Program-made: the position numbers and the translations under genes
Notes under the pieces: model-generated
What the model was told of the DNA's origin: nothing
The model's database searches: none
What the model saw: the letters and a program-made list of their open reading frames with translations, nothing else
Assembly: GCA_964618895.1 (NCBI GenBank)
Contig: CAZUDO010000059.1
Span: 181,956 to 245,955 of the forward strand
Direction: 5' to 3'
DNA: 64,000 nucleotides
Source: CAZUDO01 sp964618895
GTDB lineage: Bacteria > Desulfobacterota > Binatia > DP-6
Shown: positions 8,957 through 19,579 of the stretch, piece after piece
Numbering within the stretch: the first letter of the stretch is position 1
Layout: each line of letters starts with the position of its first letter

Positions 8957-9817
8957 TTGAAAACAATCCTCGTATTGGTCGGCGGTGGTGATCGCGATCA
9001 GGTCATCCTGCAGACAGCTCTGGCCGCTGCCCTCCCGCTGTCGGCTCATCTGGACTGCCTTCATGTTCACGCCCCCGCAGCCGAAGCGGCACGCTACGGC
9101 CACGTGGAATTCGCAAGGGGCGCTGCTCTGCGGAATGCACTCGAGCACCTGGAGACCAAGGGCAACACCTGCTCGGATCTCGCCGCGGAACACGTCCGCG
9201 CGTTTTGCGCCAGCGCGAAGATCCAGATGTCTGACACGCCGACCAACGTGCGAAGCGTGACCGCGAGGTTTCGCGAAGAGAAGAGCAACGCGCCGGAGCG
9301 CTTGACCTTCCATGCCCGCCACAGCGACCTCATCGTCATGGGCCGGGCGAGACAGACCCAGGGATTGTCTCCGGATACGCTGGAGCACCTGGTGATGAAT
9401 TGCGGACGCCCATTGCTTGTCGCCGCCACCGCGGGACCACAGACGCTCAGCACCGTGATGGTGTGTTGGAAGGAGTCCAGTAATGCGGCCCGCGCCGTCA
9501 CTGCTGCCACGCCCATTCTGGCCAATGCAAGTCGTATCGTGTTCACGAGTGTCGCGGAACGCGACGACGGTGCCACCGAGGCCGTGCACGATCTCGCACG
9601 GCAGTTCGCCTGGAATGGAATTCCAGCCGAAGCACGGGTCATCCCGGCGGCTGGCCGCGGAATACCGAGCGTCCTCTCGGCCGCTGCCGAGGACTGCGGA
9701 GCCGATCTCGTGGTGATGGGTGCCTATGGCCGTTCGCGCGCACGCCAGCTGATTTTCGGTAGCTGCACCGAGGCGTTCATCCACGACGCCGACAGACCGA
9801 TTTTGCTCGTACATTAG
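8957..9817 (+). CDS. Tandem universal stress protein
   Basis: The 286-residue protein has two UspA folds. It starts with TTG (read MKTILVLVGGGDRDQVIL), preceded by AGGGG. The C-terminal domain keeps the ATP-binding pattern G-x2-G-x9-G-S as GAYGRSRARQLIFGS, while the first domain has a degenerate version near MGRARQTQGLS. Tandem Usp proteins bind ATP or signal stress and dormancy. It stands alone between the transposase remnant and a cyclase fragment, with no operon partner. Confidence 0.85.
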   Translation: MKTILVLVGGGDRDQVILQTALAAALPLSAHLDCLHVHAPAAEAARYGHVEFARGAALRNALEHLETKGNTCSDLAAEHVRAFCASAKIQMSDTPTNVRSVTARFREEKSNAPERLTFHARHSDLIVMGRARQTQGLSPDTLEHLVMNCGRPLLVAATAGPQTLSTVMVCWKESSNAARAVTAATPILANASRIVFTSVAERDDGATEAVHDLARQFAWNGIPAEARVIPAAGRGIPSVLSAAAEDCGADLVVMGAYGRSRARQLIFGSCTEAFIHDADRPILLVH

Positions 9818-9853
9818 CGCCATTCCGATTCTCTTCGTCCCCGAGGACGTCTC

Positions 9854-9943
9854 CTACCTGCGACGGACCAACTCTCCGCTCCTCGAGTACGTGCGCTTGA
9901 GCAGCGACTGGTACGCCGTCTCCTGGATCAGTGCATGCTTGAA
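9854..9943 (-). pseudogene. Fragment of an AAA/TPR-type adenylate cyclase regulator
   Basis: Thirty codons on the reverse strand read FKHALIQETAYQSLLKRTYS and end in a stop. This is a highly conserved stretch of the AAA-ATPase part of large cyclase or LuxR-type regulators. The reading frame is closed just upstream. It belongs to the same protein type as the truncated cyclase at 6876-7340, 2.5 kb away on the same strand but in the wrong order to be its simple continuation. Confidence 0.5.
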
Positions 9944-10009
9944 CGAACCGGGGCCTCACCCGAACCGTCGGCCCCGATCCACAACTGTTGCCAATAACTC
10001 GGGGCCCGT

Positions 10010-10897
<888 letters not shown>

Positions 10898-10908
10898 GCG
10901 CCCAGTCC

Positions 10909-11643
10909 TCAGCGCCGCCGGCGCGGACGGCCCGGCGGGCGCCGGGCCGGCGCCTCGCGCCAGTCCGGATGCACCACGCACCACCGGCTGGGGATGAGCA
11001 GCGTCTCGCGATAGTCGGTGCGCCAGCGCCGCGCCGTCTCCGCCCACGCGCGCGTGGCGGGATCCTCGCCCACCGTCCTCAGGTGGTCCGTGACCGTGCG
11101 CAGTGCCGGCAGCGACCACAGCAGGATGGCTTCCGTATCGCGCATGGTCGTGCGCCACGCGCCGATGAGCGTGAGTCCGCGCCGCGCCGCGACCGGGACC
11201 CAGTGGCTCGCGACCGCCTCCAGGAAGGCGTCGGCCTCGCCCGGGCGCACGGTCGCGACTTCCTGCAGGCACGCCGCTCCGCGCACGCCGCCGGCGATCA
11301 GCTCGGCGCGCGTCGGACAGAAGGGCGCCGGCACCAGGATGCGGTCGAAGCCGCCCGAGCGCCACGACGTGGCCTTGGTCCACCAGCGCCGCAGGTCGGC
11401 CGGCTGCCCGGCAGGCGGCGTGTACTGGTAGGCGAGGATCTCGGCCCAGTCGTCCCAGCCGCCCATCTCCCACAGGTTGATGACGCACGGCCACCGCCCC
11501 GTCGACCCCGACTGCTGCCAGGTGCCGACCAGCTCCCCGCCGCGCCCGCTGGTGCGGCGCTCACCGGTGTGGCGCTTGTAGGCTTCCGACCCGGCGCCGA
11601 CGATGTCGATCGTCTCGTGCAGGTAGAGGCAGGTGTTCGCCAT
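10909..11643 (-). CDS. NIPSNAP-like hypothetical protein
   Basis: The 244-residue product begins MANTCLYLHETIDIVGAGSE and contains two similar halves, each with a strand-rich region and a short Trp-rich stretch (INLWEMGGWDDWAE and ILLWSLPALRTV). This dimeric alpha/beta-barrel look is like NIPSNAP-type proteins. A GGAGG motif lies 3 bases before this ATG, slightly close. No catalytic motif is recognised. It is transcribed towards the peptidase gene with an 11-bp gap, so the two may be cotranscribed. Confidence 0.6.
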   Translation of the reverse strand: MANTCLYLHETIDIVGAGSEAYKRHTGERRTSGRGGELVGTWQQSGSTGRWPCVINLWEMGGWDDWAEILAYQYTPPAGQPADLRRWWTKATSWRSGGFDRILVPAPFCPTRAELIAGGVRGAACLQEVATVRPGEADAFLEAVASHWVPVAARRGLTLIGAWRTTMRDTEAILLWSLPALRTVTDHLRTVGEDPATRAWAETARRWRTDYRETLLIPSRWCVVHPDWREAPARRPPGRPRRRR

Positions 11644-11700
11644 GGGCCTCCGCTCTGTCACGGTAGCCCGGCGTCCGTAAAGTCCCGCCTCAGTCCCGCA

Positions 11701-12243
11701 TCAGGTGGGCAGCATCAGGCGCAGGCGATCGAGGAACTCGTGAAAGGTGCCCAGCAGGTCGGTGGTGGTGACGATCCCGCACGCCCGCCCGTCTGCGTCC
11801 ACCACCGGCAGGCAGTGGATGCGGTAGAACGCCATCACGTCGATGGCGTCCATGAGCGACATGTTTGGCCGGGCGACGACGCCGTCGCGCGCCATGATGT
11901 CCGCCACCCGGGTCTGGTCGGCAGCGCGCCCGCGTGCCATCGAGCGCAGCGCATCCCGATCGGAGACCACCCCCATCAGCCGCTCGTCCCCGTCCACCAC
12001 CAGCACGTGACGGAAGCCGCACTCGCCGAACAGCTGCACGGCGTCGAACACCGAATCGGTCGCCGACAACGTGGTGACCGTGCGCGTCATCACGTCCTCG
12101 ATGCTGGCCGGGATGCGGGCCAGCGCCTCGAGGGCGCTGGAGGCGCCGCGCGACGCGGTCTGGGCGGTGGCGGTATCGAACATGCAGGCTTCCCGAACCG
12201 CCCTGCTGTCGGCATCCTGGGGGTAAAACTTGAGCCCGGCCAT
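11701..12243 (-). CDS. CBS-domain pair protein
   Basis: The 180-residue protein has two CBS modules: IEDVMTRTVTTLSATDSVFD with HVLVVDGDERLMGVVSDRD, then VADIMARDGVVARPNMSLMD with LPVVDADGRACGIVTTTDL. CBS pairs bind adenosine nucleotides and usually report energy state. No effector domain is attached. An internal ATG at 12182 is an alternative start; neither start has a strong Shine-Dalgarno. The gene is divergent from the acyl-CoA dehydrogenase at 12284, about 40 bp apart. Confidence 0.85.
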   Translation of the reverse strand: MAGLKFYPQDADSRAVREACMFDTATAQTASRGASSALEALARIPASIEDVMTRTVTTLSATDSVFDAVQLFGECGFRHVLVVDGDERLMGVVSDRDALRSMARGRAADQTRVADIMARDGVVARPNMSLMDAIDVMAFYRIHCLPVVDADGRACGIVTTTDLLGTFHEFLDRLRLMLPT

Positions 12244-12283
12244 CTATTGGAGGGCACCCGGGAACGTAGTACGGAGCCCTGCC

Positions 12284-13471
12284 ATGGATTTCTCCTTCTC
12301 CGACCGCGACCGGGCCTTTGCCGACGAGGCCCGGGCCTGGCTGGAAGCCACCGTGCCGGCCGCGTGGCGGAAGGACCACATGTGGACGCGCGCCGAGGAC
12401 CCGGCCTGGCTCGAGATCGCGCGCGACTGGCAGGCCAAGCTGTTCGCCGGCGGCTGGGCCGCCATCGCCTGGCCGCGCGAGCACGGCGGGCGCGGCGCGT
12501 CGGTCATCGAGCGCTGGCTGTTCGACGCCGAGCTCGACCGCATCGGGGCCCCCCGCCCGGCCACCGCCTCGTACGTCGACCTGATCGGCCCGGCCATCCT
12601 GCACCACGGCACCCAGGCGCAGCGCGACCGTTTCCTCGGCCGCATGCTCTCCGGCGAGGACCTCTGGTGCCAGGGCTTTTCCGAGCCGGGCGCGGGGTCG
12701 GACCTGGGCGCGCTGCGTACCCGCGGCGAACGTCGCGGCGACACCTTCGTCGTCAACGGGCAGAAGGTGTGGACCAGCCACGGCGACGTCGCCGACTGGT
12801 GCTTTCTGCTCTGCCGCACCGAGGCCGACGCCCCCAAGCACAAGGGCATCAGCCTGCTGCTGGTCGACATGCGGACGCCGGGCATCAGCGTCCGCCCCCT
12901 CCAGCAGATGACGGGCGACGCCGAGTTCTGCGAGGTCTTCTTCGAGGACGTGGTGGTGCCCGCCGACCACCTGGTGGGCGCGCCCGGCGCCGGCTGGCAG
13001 ATCGCCATGGGCATCCTGACGCACGAGCGCGGGCCGGTGTGGACGTTCACCTTCCAGCGCAAGATCCGGCGCTCGTTCGAGCAACTCGTCCGCCTCGCCC
13101 GCACCCATGCGGGGACACAGGGCGCGCTCGCCGACCCGGTGGTCCGCCAGCGCCTGGCGCAGGCGTACGTCGAGGTGGAGCTGCTGCGCTTGACGGGCTA
13201 CCGCAGCCTGACCCGCATCCTGCGCACCGGCCATCCCGGCGTCGAGAGCTCGATCGAGAAGGTCCTCGGCAGCGAGACCGACCAGCGCCTGATGGACACC
13301 GCGGCGGCCATCCTGGGCCCGTACGCGACGGTGGTCGACGGGCCGCGCGCGCTCGAGAACGGCGCCCTGGCGCGCCAGTACCTGTACGCGCGCTCGGAGA
13401 CCATCATGGGCGGCACATCCGAGATCCAGCGCAACGTGATCGCGCAGCGCATCCTCGGCCTGCCCCGGTAG
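12284..13471 (+). CDS. Acyl-CoA dehydrogenase
   Basis: The 395-residue protein begins MDFSFSDRDRAFADEARAW and has the standard three-domain layout: WCQGFSEPGAGSDLGALRT at the FAD-binding middle domain, NGQKVWTSHGDVADW, and the C-terminal LYARSETIMGGTSEIQRNVIAQRILGLPR helix bundle. It oxidises an acyl-CoA to the 2-enoyl form with FAD. A second, related enzyme is at 24263. The next gene starts 12 bp downstream, so it is cotranscribed with the racemase, suggesting a shared branched or sterol-like acyl-CoA substrate (inference). Confidence 0.93.
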   Translation: MDFSFSDRDRAFADEARAWLEATVPAAWRKDHMWTRAEDPAWLEIARDWQAKLFAGGWAAIAWPREHGGRGASVIERWLFDAELDRIGAPRPATASYVDLIGPAILHHGTQAQRDRFLGRMLSGEDLWCQGFSEPGAGSDLGALRTRGERRGDTFVVNGQKVWTSHGDVADWCFLLCRTEADAPKHKGISLLLVDMRTPGISVRPLQQMTGDAEFCEVFFEDVVVPADHLVGAPGAGWQIAMGILTHERGPVWTFTFQRKIRRSFEQLVRLARTHAGTQGALADPVVRQRLAQAYVEVELLRLTGYRSLTRILRTGHPGVESSIEKVLGSETDQRLMDTAAAILGPYATVVDGPRALENGALARQYLYARSETIMGGTSEIQRNVIAQRILGLPR

Positions 13472-13482
13472 TGGAGGCGAGC

Positions 13483-14625
<1,143 letters not shown>

Positions 14626-14638
14626 CGCGCGGCGGGGC

Positions 14639-15967
14639 CTACTTGCCCATGCGTGCCAGCGCGTCCACGTCGAACACGCCCGAGTCGAACTTGATGCGCG
14701 AGTAGAAGCCGGACTTCGGGCTCGACTTGATGCCGGCGATGGTGGCCCGGTTCAGCTTGGTGTTCTCGACCAGCTGATAGGCCTGGTTGCCGCCCTGGTT
14801 GTAGTCGACCTTGCCGTCGGGACGCGTGAACGGCAGCGGATTCCACCCCATCACCTGGTGGATGGCGAGCAGCTCGTCCTTCCAGCCGAACTTTCGCGCC
14901 CACGCGCCCTGGAAGGTGATCTTGTCGATGTAGAGCTGGATCTTGCCGTACAGGTAGTACTTGTCGCGCGGCGTACCCTCGATCACCCAGAAGCGACGCT
15001 TCGACAGTGAGGCGGCGCCGGTGGGCGCCCAGGCGACGCCCTTCCACTTGGGGTCCATGTAGCCGATGTACGGGATGTCGGGCCAATCGGTGTCCCAGCA
15101 CGCCTTGTCCGCAACCCAGCGCGTCTTGGCCTCGCCCTTCAGGTTGGTCTCCTCCGTGATGCGTAGCTGGTCGGACTCGCCGACGAGCTTCCACTGGAAG
15201 TCCTCCACCTTGCCGTCGAAGAACGGGCCGTCGTCCTGGCTCACGTCCGAGCCGAGGAAGCCGTCGGAGCGGTTGGCGGGCGAGGTAGCGCGCACGCGCC
15301 GGAGCGCCGGCACGTACGCCCAGGTGGAGTCGCGCTTGTCCGCGTCCCGGTAGCGCCAGGTGAGCGCCGCCGTGCCGTTCAGGTCGGCCGGCCCGACCAC
15401 CAGCGACAGGTTGCGATAGAGGAAGTTGTCCGGGTTGGACGGCGGCAGCTCGTCGCGCGGGATGCCGTCGTAGTAGGCGAAGCGGACGTCCACGTCCGCC
15501 CGCCGCTCGAGGCCAGCGGGGTTCATCCAGTTGAGCTGCGACTGGGCGTGGATGTTGCCGAAGTACCAGGTGCGGTAGAAGTGGTTCCACAGGATCTTGA
15601 CTGCGGCCTCCGGGTCCTGCGGGTCGATGGTGGGGAAGGGATGCCCCATGACGTAGGGGGGCTGCTTGCCGGTCGCCTTGTCGATGATGGTTCCCGTCGG
15701 GCTGGTGGTGAACTTGTCGGCGTTCGCCTCGGTGCTGGCCTTCAGATCCGGCGGCCAGTTGTACTGGCTGGCGGGCCAGTCGACGACCTTGTTGACGTAC
15801 TCGTTCTCCTTGTAGTGCCGGAGGATCTCCGGCGGGAGGAGCCCTTCCGCCTTCTGCCAGGTGGTCGAATCGAGCGTCTCGCCGGGCTTGATCTCGTCGG
15901 CGCGCGCGGACGTGCCCGCGACGACGAGCACGGCGACTGTAGCGAACAGGCGCATCAGTCCCCACAT
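14639..15967 (-). CDS. DUF1329 secreted/outer-membrane protein
   Basis: The 442-residue protein starts with a signal peptide (MWGLMRLFATVAVLVVAGTSARA) preceded by AGGAGG, and carries the DUF1329 pattern: PPEILRHYKENEYVNKVVDW, then ALTWRYRDADKRDSTWAYVPALRRVRATSP, related to LolA/LolB-type lipoprotein carriers, and WVIEGTPRDKYYLYGKI. DUF1329 proteins occur next to lipid, steroid or hydrocarbon catabolic genes and often with RND exporters; a role in hydrophobic-compound handling at the outer membrane is plausible but unproven. Its 3' end faces the racemase 3' end. Confidence 0.88.
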   Translation of the reverse strand: MWGLMRLFATVAVLVVAGTSARADEIKPGETLDSTTWQKAEGLLPPEILRHYKENEYVNKVVDWPASQYNWPPDLKASTEANADKFTTSPTGTIIDKATGKQPPYVMGHPFPTIDPQDPEAAVKILWNHFYRTWYFGNIHAQSQLNWMNPAGLERRADVDVRFAYYDGIPRDELPPSNPDNFLYRNLSLVVGPADLNGTAALTWRYRDADKRDSTWAYVPALRRVRATSPANRSDGFLGSDVSQDDGPFFDGKVEDFQWKLVGESDQLRITEETNLKGEAKTRWVADKACWDTDWPDIPYIGYMDPKWKGVAWAPTGAASLSKRRFWVIEGTPRDKYYLYGKIQLYIDKITFQGAWARKFGWKDELLAIHQVMGWNPLPFTRPDGKVDYNQGGNQAYQLVENTKLNRATIAGIKSSPKSGFYSRIKFDSGVFDVDALARMGK

Positions 15968-15986
15968 GGTCGGCTCCCCTCCTGTC

Positions 15987-16005
15987 GGACCGGATCGTTC
16001 CGGCC
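15987..16005. repeat. Hairpin element, copy 1 (GGACCGGATCGTTCCGGCC)
   Basis: A 19-bp hairpin with 5-bp CCGGA/TCCGG arms and a TCGT loop lies just upstream of the DUF1329 gene. A copy with one difference occurs at 62145-62163. It is not followed by a T-run here, so it is not an obvious rho-independent terminator. With a RAYT transposase in the window it could be a REP-like element, but two copies prove little. Confidence 0.4.
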
Positions 16006-16136
16006 CTCCCTAGCCCGGCTGCGCGTCGCGGAGCAAGGGACGGGACCACGTTCCCCCGCCCGGGGGACCGCCTCCCACGTCGCACCGTGTCGTACCCCAC
16101 TTGCCGTGGTGATCCCATTTTTCGTATGCACGCGGA

Positions 16137-17174
16137 ATGACAACCCCCGTCGTCGACGCCGACGGCCACGTGCTGGAACCGCCGGACGGCTTCCAGCGCC
16201 ATTGCCCGGCGCGCTTTCGCGATCGCATCTGGCACATCGAGGTGCGTGCCGACGGCAGCGAGTGGTTGCACTTCAACGGCGGCAGCCGGCCGGCGGGGGG
16301 GCTGGCGCTGGCCGGCACCGCCGGCATGAGCGCCGCCGACCGCCAGCGCGCGCTCGCCGGCAAGCTCCGTTACACCGAGGTCCGTCCCGGGGCCTACCGT
16401 CCCGAGCCCCGTCTCCCCGACATGGACGCCGACGGCATCACGCAGGCGGTGCTCTACCCCACCATGCTGCTCGGCCTGCCCGGCCTCGACGACGCCGAAT
16501 TCGCCGAGGCGCAGGCGAACGCCTACAACGAGTGGCTGGCCGAGTACTGCGCCTACGCGCCGACACGCCTGTTCGCGGCCGCCATCGTGCCGACGCAGGA
16601 CATGGCCCGCGCGGTGGCCACCATCCGCCGCGCCCTCGGCTACGGCAGCATGCGCCCGGCGACGGTCGACTACGGCCCCGCCGGCAACCAGGCCAACCCG
16701 GTCCGTCTCGGCAACATCTTCTTCAGCCAGGCGCTCGCCAACCCGTTCGACATCATGGAGTGCGTGAGCCTGATGTGCGCCGGCGGCGTGCTGGAGCGCT
16801 TCCCGAGCCTCACCGTGCTCTTCCTGGAGGCCAACGGCGGCTGGATCGTGTCCTGGCTCGAGCGTCTGGATCATCACTTCGAGGTCTTCTCCTGGGACGT
16901 ACCCTTCCTGAAGCTCAAGCCCTCGGAGTACTTCCGCCGCCAGTGCTACATCTCCTTTGACCCCGACGAGTCGACGATCGCCTTCACCGCCCGCCACCCG
17001 CTGGTGGGCGCCGAGCGTATCGTGTGGGCGAGCGACTACCCGCATCCTGACGCCAAGTTCCCGGGCGTCGTCAAGGAGCTGCAGGCGGCGACCGCACCGC
17101 TCGCGGCCGCGGAACGCGCCCGCATCCTCGGCGAGAACGCGCGCGCGTTGTACCACCTCCCCGCGCCTGCCTGA
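16137..17174 (+). CDS. Amidohydrolase-2 family protein, possibly internally shortened
   Basis: The 345-residue product begins MTTPVVDADGHVLEPPDGF, includes the DITQA-like partner region MDADGITQAVLYPTMLLG and the C-terminal metal Asp motif RIVWASDYPHPDAKFPG, followed by GENARALYHL. Between RRALGYGS and NPFDIMECVSLMCAGGVLERFP the stretch that normally holds the mid-barrel metal-binding His (GVHxG type) is replaced by an unrelated-looking segment without a histidine. Typical members are about 370-390 residues. Either a divergent subfamily or a damaged barrel; not a frameshift that I can restore. Confidence 0.75.
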   Translation: MTTPVVDADGHVLEPPDGFQRHCPARFRDRIWHIEVRADGSEWLHFNGGSRPAGGLALAGTAGMSAADRQRALAGKLRYTEVRPGAYRPEPRLPDMDADGITQAVLYPTMLLGLPGLDDAEFAEAQANAYNEWLAEYCAYAPTRLFAAAIVPTQDMARAVATIRRALGYGSMRPATVDYGPAGNQANPVRLGNIFFSQALANPFDIMECVSLMCAGGVLERFPSLTVLFLEANGGWIVSWLERLDHHFEVFSWDVPFLKLKPSEYFRRQCYISFDPDESTIAFTARHPLVGAERIVWASDYPHPDAKFPGVVKELQAATAPLAAAERARILGENARALYHLPAPA

Positions 17175-17186
17175 CGCCGGTGCAAC

Positions 17187-17807
17187 TCAGCCGTCGCGCG
17201 CCGTCATGAGGGCGGCCAGCGCGACGCCGTCGGGAGCGCCCGTCGCGCGGAGCGCCGCGATCGTCCGGACCCGGTCTTCCCCGGACCGGTTCTGCCCGAG
17301 CTTCCACTTCCCCTCGACGCGTGCGAGCGGCATCTCGAAGGCGACGATGGCGCGCACCATGCGGGTCACGAACTCCTCCGGGAGCGTGCTCATCGACCAC
17401 GGCGTCGCCGCGCCCGCCTCGTAGGTCGCGACCATGCGGGCAAGGAGCGCCCGCACCGCGGCCTGGTCAGTGAGCACGGCCGGCGTGCCGTAGGCGTGCA
17501 CGGCGGCGTAGTTCCACGTCGGGACGGCCGGGCCGGTCGCGTACCAGGCCGGCGACACGTAGGCGTGCGGGCCCGTGAACACCGCCAGCGCCTCGCCGCG
17601 GCCGAAGTGGCGCCAGTGCGGGTTGGCGCGCGCGACGTGACCGACGAGCGTCCCGTGCGGGCCGCGCGCGGCATCGAGCAGGAGCGGGATGTGGGTCGCG
17701 AACGGCGTGCCGTCCACGCTCGTGATCAGGGTGGCGAAGCCGTGGCGGCCGATGAACGCCGCCAGCATCGCCGGGTCATCCTCTGTGAAATGTTGCGGCA
17801 CGTACAT
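17187..17807 (-). CDS. paiB: PaiB family FMN-binding negative transcriptional regulator
   Basis: The 206-residue product begins MYVPQHFTEDDPAMLAAFIG and continues GFATLITSVDGTPFATHIPLLL, the split-barrel flavin-reductase fold of PaiB, with TWNYAAVHAYGTP in the middle and VEGKWKLGQNRS near the end. Length is normal. Despite the name the biochemical role of most PaiB proteins is unproven. The start at MYVPQHF is chosen over an ATG 12 bases upstream because it matches the family N-terminus. Divergent from the thioesterase-like gene at 17905. Confidence 0.85.
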   Translation of the reverse strand: MYVPQHFTEDDPAMLAAFIGRHGFATLITSVDGTPFATHIPLLLDAARGPHGTLVGHVARANPHWRHFGRGEALAVFTGPHAYVSPAWYATGPAVPTWNYAAVHAYGTPAVLTDQAAVRALLARMVATYEAGAATPWSMSTLPEEFVTRMVRAIVAFEMPLARVEGKWKLGQNRSGEDRVRTIAALRATGAPDGVALAALMTARDG

Positions 17808-17904
17808 GCCGGCCGGCATACGGCGAACGCGGTGGGCCGACAACCCCGTCGTCGCCGGGCGTGGGATTTGTGTCGCCTCGGCTCGCCGGCTACGGTGCCG
17901 CGCC

Positions 17905-18837
17905 ATGCCGGCCCGTCCCAGGAACCTCGCCGACCGCGTCCACCGCGCCCGCTCGCGCGAGGCCATCCGCTTCGTCGACCTGACCGAGCGCATGGCGCTC
18001 AAGCTCTCGGCCATCCCGGAGTACACCGCCCGCGTCCACTTCGGCGTCTGGCACCGGGTGGTCGGCAAGACGCCCGACTTCGAACACCTGCGCGGCGTGT
18101 TCACGCCGCTGGTGTACGTCGAGCTGGAGACCACCGACGTGCGCCTCGATCCGCGCACCCCGCTGCACGTCGACGGCGAGAGCTTCCTCGCCCGCGCCGT
18201 CGACGCCGCCGGCGCCACCCGCCACCTGCTGCGCGAAGGCCGGCACACGGTGCGTAACGCCGCCGGCGACGCCGTCGCGCGCGCGCGGCTGATCAACGTC
18301 TTCACGCGCTACGATCCCGACCCGGCCAAACGCCGCGTCACCACGCTGCCCCTGGAGCTGGGCCTGGGCCCGGGCCCGTCGCGGGTGGCGGAGCTACCCG
18401 GCCTGGAGACGCTCGTCCCGGCCGAGCGCGCGCCCGACTTCGCCGAGTCCGACACCCACACCTGGCACTACGGGCAGACGGATCCGAACCGGCACGTGAA
18501 CGGCATGGAGTACCTCCGCGCCATGGAGACCTTCGTCGCCGACGTGCTGGCCGCGCGCGGCCACGATCTCCGCCGGCTCGGGTTCCTTCGCGCCCGCATC
18601 GTCTACCGCAAGCCCTGCTTTCGCGGCGAGGGCTTCCGGCGCGTGGCGTGGCTGCGGGGCGAGGCCGAGCCGGTCGTGACCGGCGCGTTCGTCAAGGTCG
18701 ACGACCCGCCCGGGCGCCCGCCCGCGTGTGCCATCGAGCTGACCCTCGGGCAGCATGAGGCGGCCGCAGAGGCGCTCAGCGGCGCAGGTGCCGGCTCAGA
18801 TCGCCGAGCAGGTCGGGAAGGATCAGCCGGTCACTGA
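17905..18837 (+). CDS. Double hotdog acyl-thioesterase-like protein
   Basis: The 310-residue product begins MPARPRNLADRVHRARSRE and looks like two hotdog domains. The second has HTWHYGQTDPNRHVNGMEYL, the Asp-x-Asn-x-His-x-Asn pattern of acyl-ACP or acyl-CoA thioesterases, and IVYRKPCFRGEGFRRVAWL. Likely hydrolyses an acyl thioester; which carrier is used is unclear. Its 3' end overlaps the opposing SnoaL-like gene by 62 bp, so one of the two may end earlier in practice. Confidence 0.75.
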   Translation: MPARPRNLADRVHRARSREAIRFVDLTERMALKLSAIPEYTARVHFGVWHRVVGKTPDFEHLRGVFTPLVYVELETTDVRLDPRTPLHVDGESFLARAVDAAGATRHLLREGRHTVRNAAGDAVARARLINVFTRYDPDPAKRRVTTLPLELGLGPGPSRVAELPGLETLVPAERAPDFAESDTHTWHYGQTDPNRHVNGMEYLRAMETFVADVLAARGHDLRRLGFLRARIVYRKPCFRGEGFRRVAWLRGEAEPVVTGAFVKVDDPPGRPPACAIELTLGQHEAAAEALSGAGAGSDRRAGREGSAGH

Positions 18838-19204
18838 AGCGCCATACGCCGCCGGCGCACGCGAAGGCGTCGTGGTAGCGGCCGGCGATGATGGGTTGGA
18901 GCGGGAAGTCGGGCCGCGCCTGCAGGACGGTGAAGTACGAGCGCGCCGTCGCCGTCGTCGTCTCCTCGCCCGGCGTGACAGTGACGTTCGAGACGACGTG
19001 CTTGGTGCACGGGACGCCGTCGTAGAGGATGACCGCGTCGTACGCGCGCCGGACGGCCACCGCACCGCGCAGCGGCTCGGGGCGCCCCGGCGAGCGCCAG
19101 GTGGCGTCGGCGAACAGCGCCGCGACGCCGTCGAGGTCGCCGGCGTCGAGGCGCTCGGCGTAGGTGTGGATCAGGGCGGTGATCGCGGCGGCGGACACGT
19201 CCAT
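18776..19204 (-). CDS. SnoaL/NTF2-like protein
   Basis: The 142-residue protein begins MDVSAAAITALIHTYAERLD and has AGDLDGVAALFADATWRSPG and VVSNVTVTPGEETTTATARS, the cone-shaped alpha+beta fold of SnoaL-like polyketide cyclases, steroid isomerases and dehydratases. No clear catalytic pair can be assigned. Its ATG lies 14 bp after the end of the attC site at 19218-19283, i.e. just where a cassette would be inserted next to a gene start; its own 3' side has no attC. Confidence 0.8.
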   Translation of the reverse strand: MDVSAAAITALIHTYAERLDAGDLDGVAALFADATWRSPGRPEPLRGAVAVRRAYDAVILYDGVPCTKHVVSNVTVTPGEETTTATARSYFTVLQARPDFPLQPIIAGRYHDAFACAGGVWRFSDRLILPDLLGDLSRHLRR

Positions 19205-19217
19205 CTGGTCACGGGCT

Positions 19218-19283
19218 GCCCAACGCTTGGGGGATCAGCCGCGCGCAGCTCGTCTGCGCGTCGGCTGCATTCGCGTGTTGGAC
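19218..19283 (-). other. Integron attC recombination site
   Basis: On the reverse strand the 66-bp site starts with the R'' box GTCCAAC and ends with the R' box GTTGGGC, matching RYYYAAC and GTTRRRY. Between them the arms CAGCCGACGCGCAG and CTGCGCGCGGCTG pair over 13 bp with one unpaired A, the extrahelical base used by integron integrases to choose the folded strand; a short loop joins the arms. Orientation agrees with the upstream DUF4160/DUF2442 genes, whose last codons run into it. No intact integrase is in the window, though an IntI-like C-terminus is at 32330-32404. Confidence 0.72.
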
Positions 19284-19579
19284 GGATGGTGACGAGGTCC
19301 CTGCCGAACCGGCGGAGCGCTTGGGCGTGGTCTCCTGGCGGGGACGCCCTGCAGCATGCCTTCGACGCTGATGTCCTCGTCGACGGCGGGCCAATGGACT
19401 CCCTGCCCACTCCCGATCAGCCGGAACCGCGATCGTTGCGCCGGCGTCGCATCCGAAAGACGCCAGGACCACGCTAGCGGAACGCTGATCACACGGCCGT
19501 CGACCAACTGGGCGATGATCTCGTCACCTGTGACCCGCACACCCTGAATCCGCGGCTCGCTGCTACCCACAGTGCTCAT
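19235..19579 (-). CDS. DUF2442 protein, partner of DUF4160
   Basis: The conserved part runs MSTVGSSEPRIQGVRVTGDE to GVHWPAVDEDISVEGML, the DUF2442 domain (~75 residues). The remaining ~35 residues, ending NTRMQPTRRRAARG, are low-complexity and the final part is simply attC sequence read as protein, so the functional protein probably ends earlier or has a shifted C-terminus. DUF4160/DUF2442 pairs are very common, look like toxin-antitoxin modules and are frequent in integron cassettes; the activity is not established. It overlaps DUF4160 by 17 bp. Confidence 0.78.
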   Translation of the reverse strand: MSTVGSSEPRIQGVRVTGDEIIAQLVDGRVISVPLAWSWRLSDATPAQRSRFRLIGSGQGVHWPAVDEDISVEGMLQGVPARRPRPSAPPVRQGPRHHPSNTRMQPTRRRAARG

